This document shows, piece after piece, positions 5,894 to 6,888 of a stretch of DNA of 6,888 bases; position 1 is the stretch's first letter, and each line of letters opens with the position of its first letter. The notes beneath the pieces are model-generated. The model saw only the letters and a program-made list of their open reading frames with translations, was not told where the DNA came from and made no database searches. Source of the DNA: Anaerolineales bacterium (GTDB lineage Bacteria > Chloroflexota > Anaerolineae > Anaerolineales > Villigracilaceae); NCBI GenBank assembly GCA_015489255.1, contig WGAD01000401.1:1-6888 (forward strand). Reading direction: 5' to 3'. The translations under genes were made by a program, and so were the position numbers.

Positions 5894-6888
5894 TTACCCG
5901 TCGTTCAGCATTTGGCGCAAGAAATCGATCTCGCGGGCCATCCATTCCGAGGGATTCTGGGCAGCTGCCTCGTCCAACAAGGCAGCTGCAACATCCATTT
6001 TGCCTTCTTGCAGGTAAATTTCTGCCTGGGCGATTAAAGCCAATGGGTACCCGGGTTCGCGGACCAGCACCTCTTCAATGGACTGCATCACCTGCTCTAC
6101 GTCCGTGTAGGCATAATAATACTGCATCCGCGCTTCGGCAATCTGCGCCAACAGAGGATCGAAATCATACCAGAGGCCCCAATCAATATAGGCCGTCGCT
6201 TCTGGATAGGCAGCGGCGATGTAGAGGTTTTCTTCCGCCATCATGCGGGCTTCTGCCGTCAACCTTTGTCCATCCAGCAGAAGCGATTGATAAATTTCCA
6301 CGGCTTCCAGGTTCATGCCGTTGTTGTATGCACGCAGCGCCAGGTCGTAGCGTGTTTCGGGCGCCGGGCGGGCAACGGCCAACATGCGGGCAATGGTTTC
6401 TGCGCTCAGGTCGTAATACCCTTCATAGGAAAGGTTTTCTGCCAGTTGCTGATAAGCCCAGGGGTCGGCTGGGTTGCGCATGACTTCATCCCAGGCTTCT
6501 TGCACCGCCGCAGAAGCAGACAGGACTTCATCCGGCATGTGCCACCCCATTGCCTCGGGCATCTCGTTGCCCCGGTCTTTGTGGTCTCCATCCACCCGCC
6601 CCGGCATGGGCGTCATGTGCGGCATATTCGTTGGCATGACCATCACCACCGGCGTGGGACGAGCCAGCCAGCGCCCCAGGGCCACGCCGCCAAACACCAG
6701 CAACACCACCAGCAAGACACCAGCCGTCACCCACCCCCAGGGAATGCGGCCGCGGGCGGCGGGTACGGCCACGGTCGACGGCGTGGGCGTTGCCGGCGCT
6801 GTATTCGCTGGGGCAGGCGGCGCCGTCGGAGCGACCGGTGCTGTGGTTGCCGCAGCAGGCGTCGGCGGGAGCGGTTGCCACCCCACCG
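5894..6888 (-). CDS. 5'-truncated membrane protein with TPR-like ectodomain, probable C-terminal part of a PknB-type Ser/Thr kinase
   Basis: The reading frame is open to the right edge, so the N-terminus is missing; the first in-frame GTG (codon ending at 6886) is not thought to be the real start. Counting from that codon, residues 5-48 are an Ala/Pro/Thr-rich linker, about 52-70 form one hydrophobic membrane helix, 82-117 are rich in Met and His, and about 122-330 are helical repeats resembling TPRs (for example NPADPWAYQQLAENL and PGYPLALIAQAEIYLQEGKMDVA). The next gene downstream has the same order: linker, Pro-Trp-Gly-Trp before the helix, Met patch, DPWAY repeat, Tyr-rich segment and final repeat. 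By that paralogy the missing part should hold a cytoplasmic kinase domain; this is inference, as no kinase motif is visible here. If correct, the repeats lie outside the cell and the linker inside. It ends in TAA, 32 bases before the next gene, so it is probably co-transcribed with it. Confidence 0.8.
   Translation of the reverse strand, partial: VGWQPLPPTPAAATTAPVAPTAPPAPANTAPATPTPSTVAVPAARGRIPWGWVTAGVLLVVLLVFGGVALGRWLARPTPVVMVMPTNMPHMTPMPGRVDGDHKDRGNEMPEAMGWHMPDEVLSASAAVQEAWDEVMRNPADPWAYQQLAENLSYEGYYDLSAETIARMLAVARPAPETRYDLALRAYNNGMNLEAVEIYQSLLLDGQRLTAEARMMAEENLYIAAAYPEATAYIDWGLWYDFDPLLAQIAEARMQYYYAYTDVEQVMQSIEEVLVREPGYPLALIAQAEIYLQEGKMDVAAALLDEAAAQNPSEWMAREIDFLRQMLNDG

Noticed and set aside
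5862..5945. An upstream in-frame ATG that would extend the Ser/Thr kinase by 28 residues.
   Set aside because: The extension overlaps the coding end of the upstream gene and includes the Shine-Dalgarno sequence that serves the ATG ending at 5861; the extra residues do not look like a kinase N-terminus.
4680..6017. A 445-codon plus-strand open frame opposite the kinase and the end of the upstream gene.
   Set aside because: The product is rich in Arg, His, Gln and Gly with no recognisable motif, and the opposite strand holds a kinase with every catalytic motif intact. Long antisense frames are common in GC-rich coding DNA.

Overview
The window reads as one co-directional gene array, entirely on the minus strand, from a GC-rich bacterium. 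The best guess is a Chloroflexota lineage of the Anaerolineae/Caldilineae kind. This rests on general resemblance: PknB-type kinases with extracytoplasmic repeat tails, Pro/Thr-rich linkers behind lipoprotein signals, a LysM lipoprotein, and a double-HKD lipoprotein of a type I associate with that phylum. No phylogenetic marker gene is present, so the assignment is tentative.

Layout in transcription order (right to left): (1) 5894-6888, a 5'-truncated membrane protein with a proline-rich linker, one membrane helix and a repeat-rich ectodomain, probably the tail of a Ser/Thr kinase; (2) 4101-5861, a complete PknB-type Ser/Thr kinase of the same architecture; (3) 3325-4083, triosephosphate isomerase; (4) 2551-3321, an M50-like intramembrane zinc metalloprotease; (5) 1419-2537, a lipoprotein with two phospholipase D (HKD) motifs; (6) 820-1413, an isoprenylcysteine methyltransferase/NnrU-like membrane protein; (7) 1-800, a LysM lipoprotein whose 3' end lies beyond the left edge. 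Gaps are 32, 17, 3, 13, 5 and 19 bases, so genes 1-6 look like one operon. Gene 7 has a perfect TATAAT six bases before its ATG and no Shine-Dalgarno sequence, which suggests its own promoter and a leaderless transcript.

Functionally the array mixes two apparent transmembrane signalling proteins, one glycolytic enzyme and four membrane or cell-surface proteins. The two kinase-type proteins are clear tandem paralogues over their linker, membrane helix and ectodomain. Both carry a methionine-rich patch with a nearby histidine just outside the membrane, which is the most unusual element in the window. A joint role for the surface proteins is an inference from proximity only.

No RNA gene, mobile element, CRISPR array or convincing terminator was seen. 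No stretch longer than 32 bases lacks a gene.
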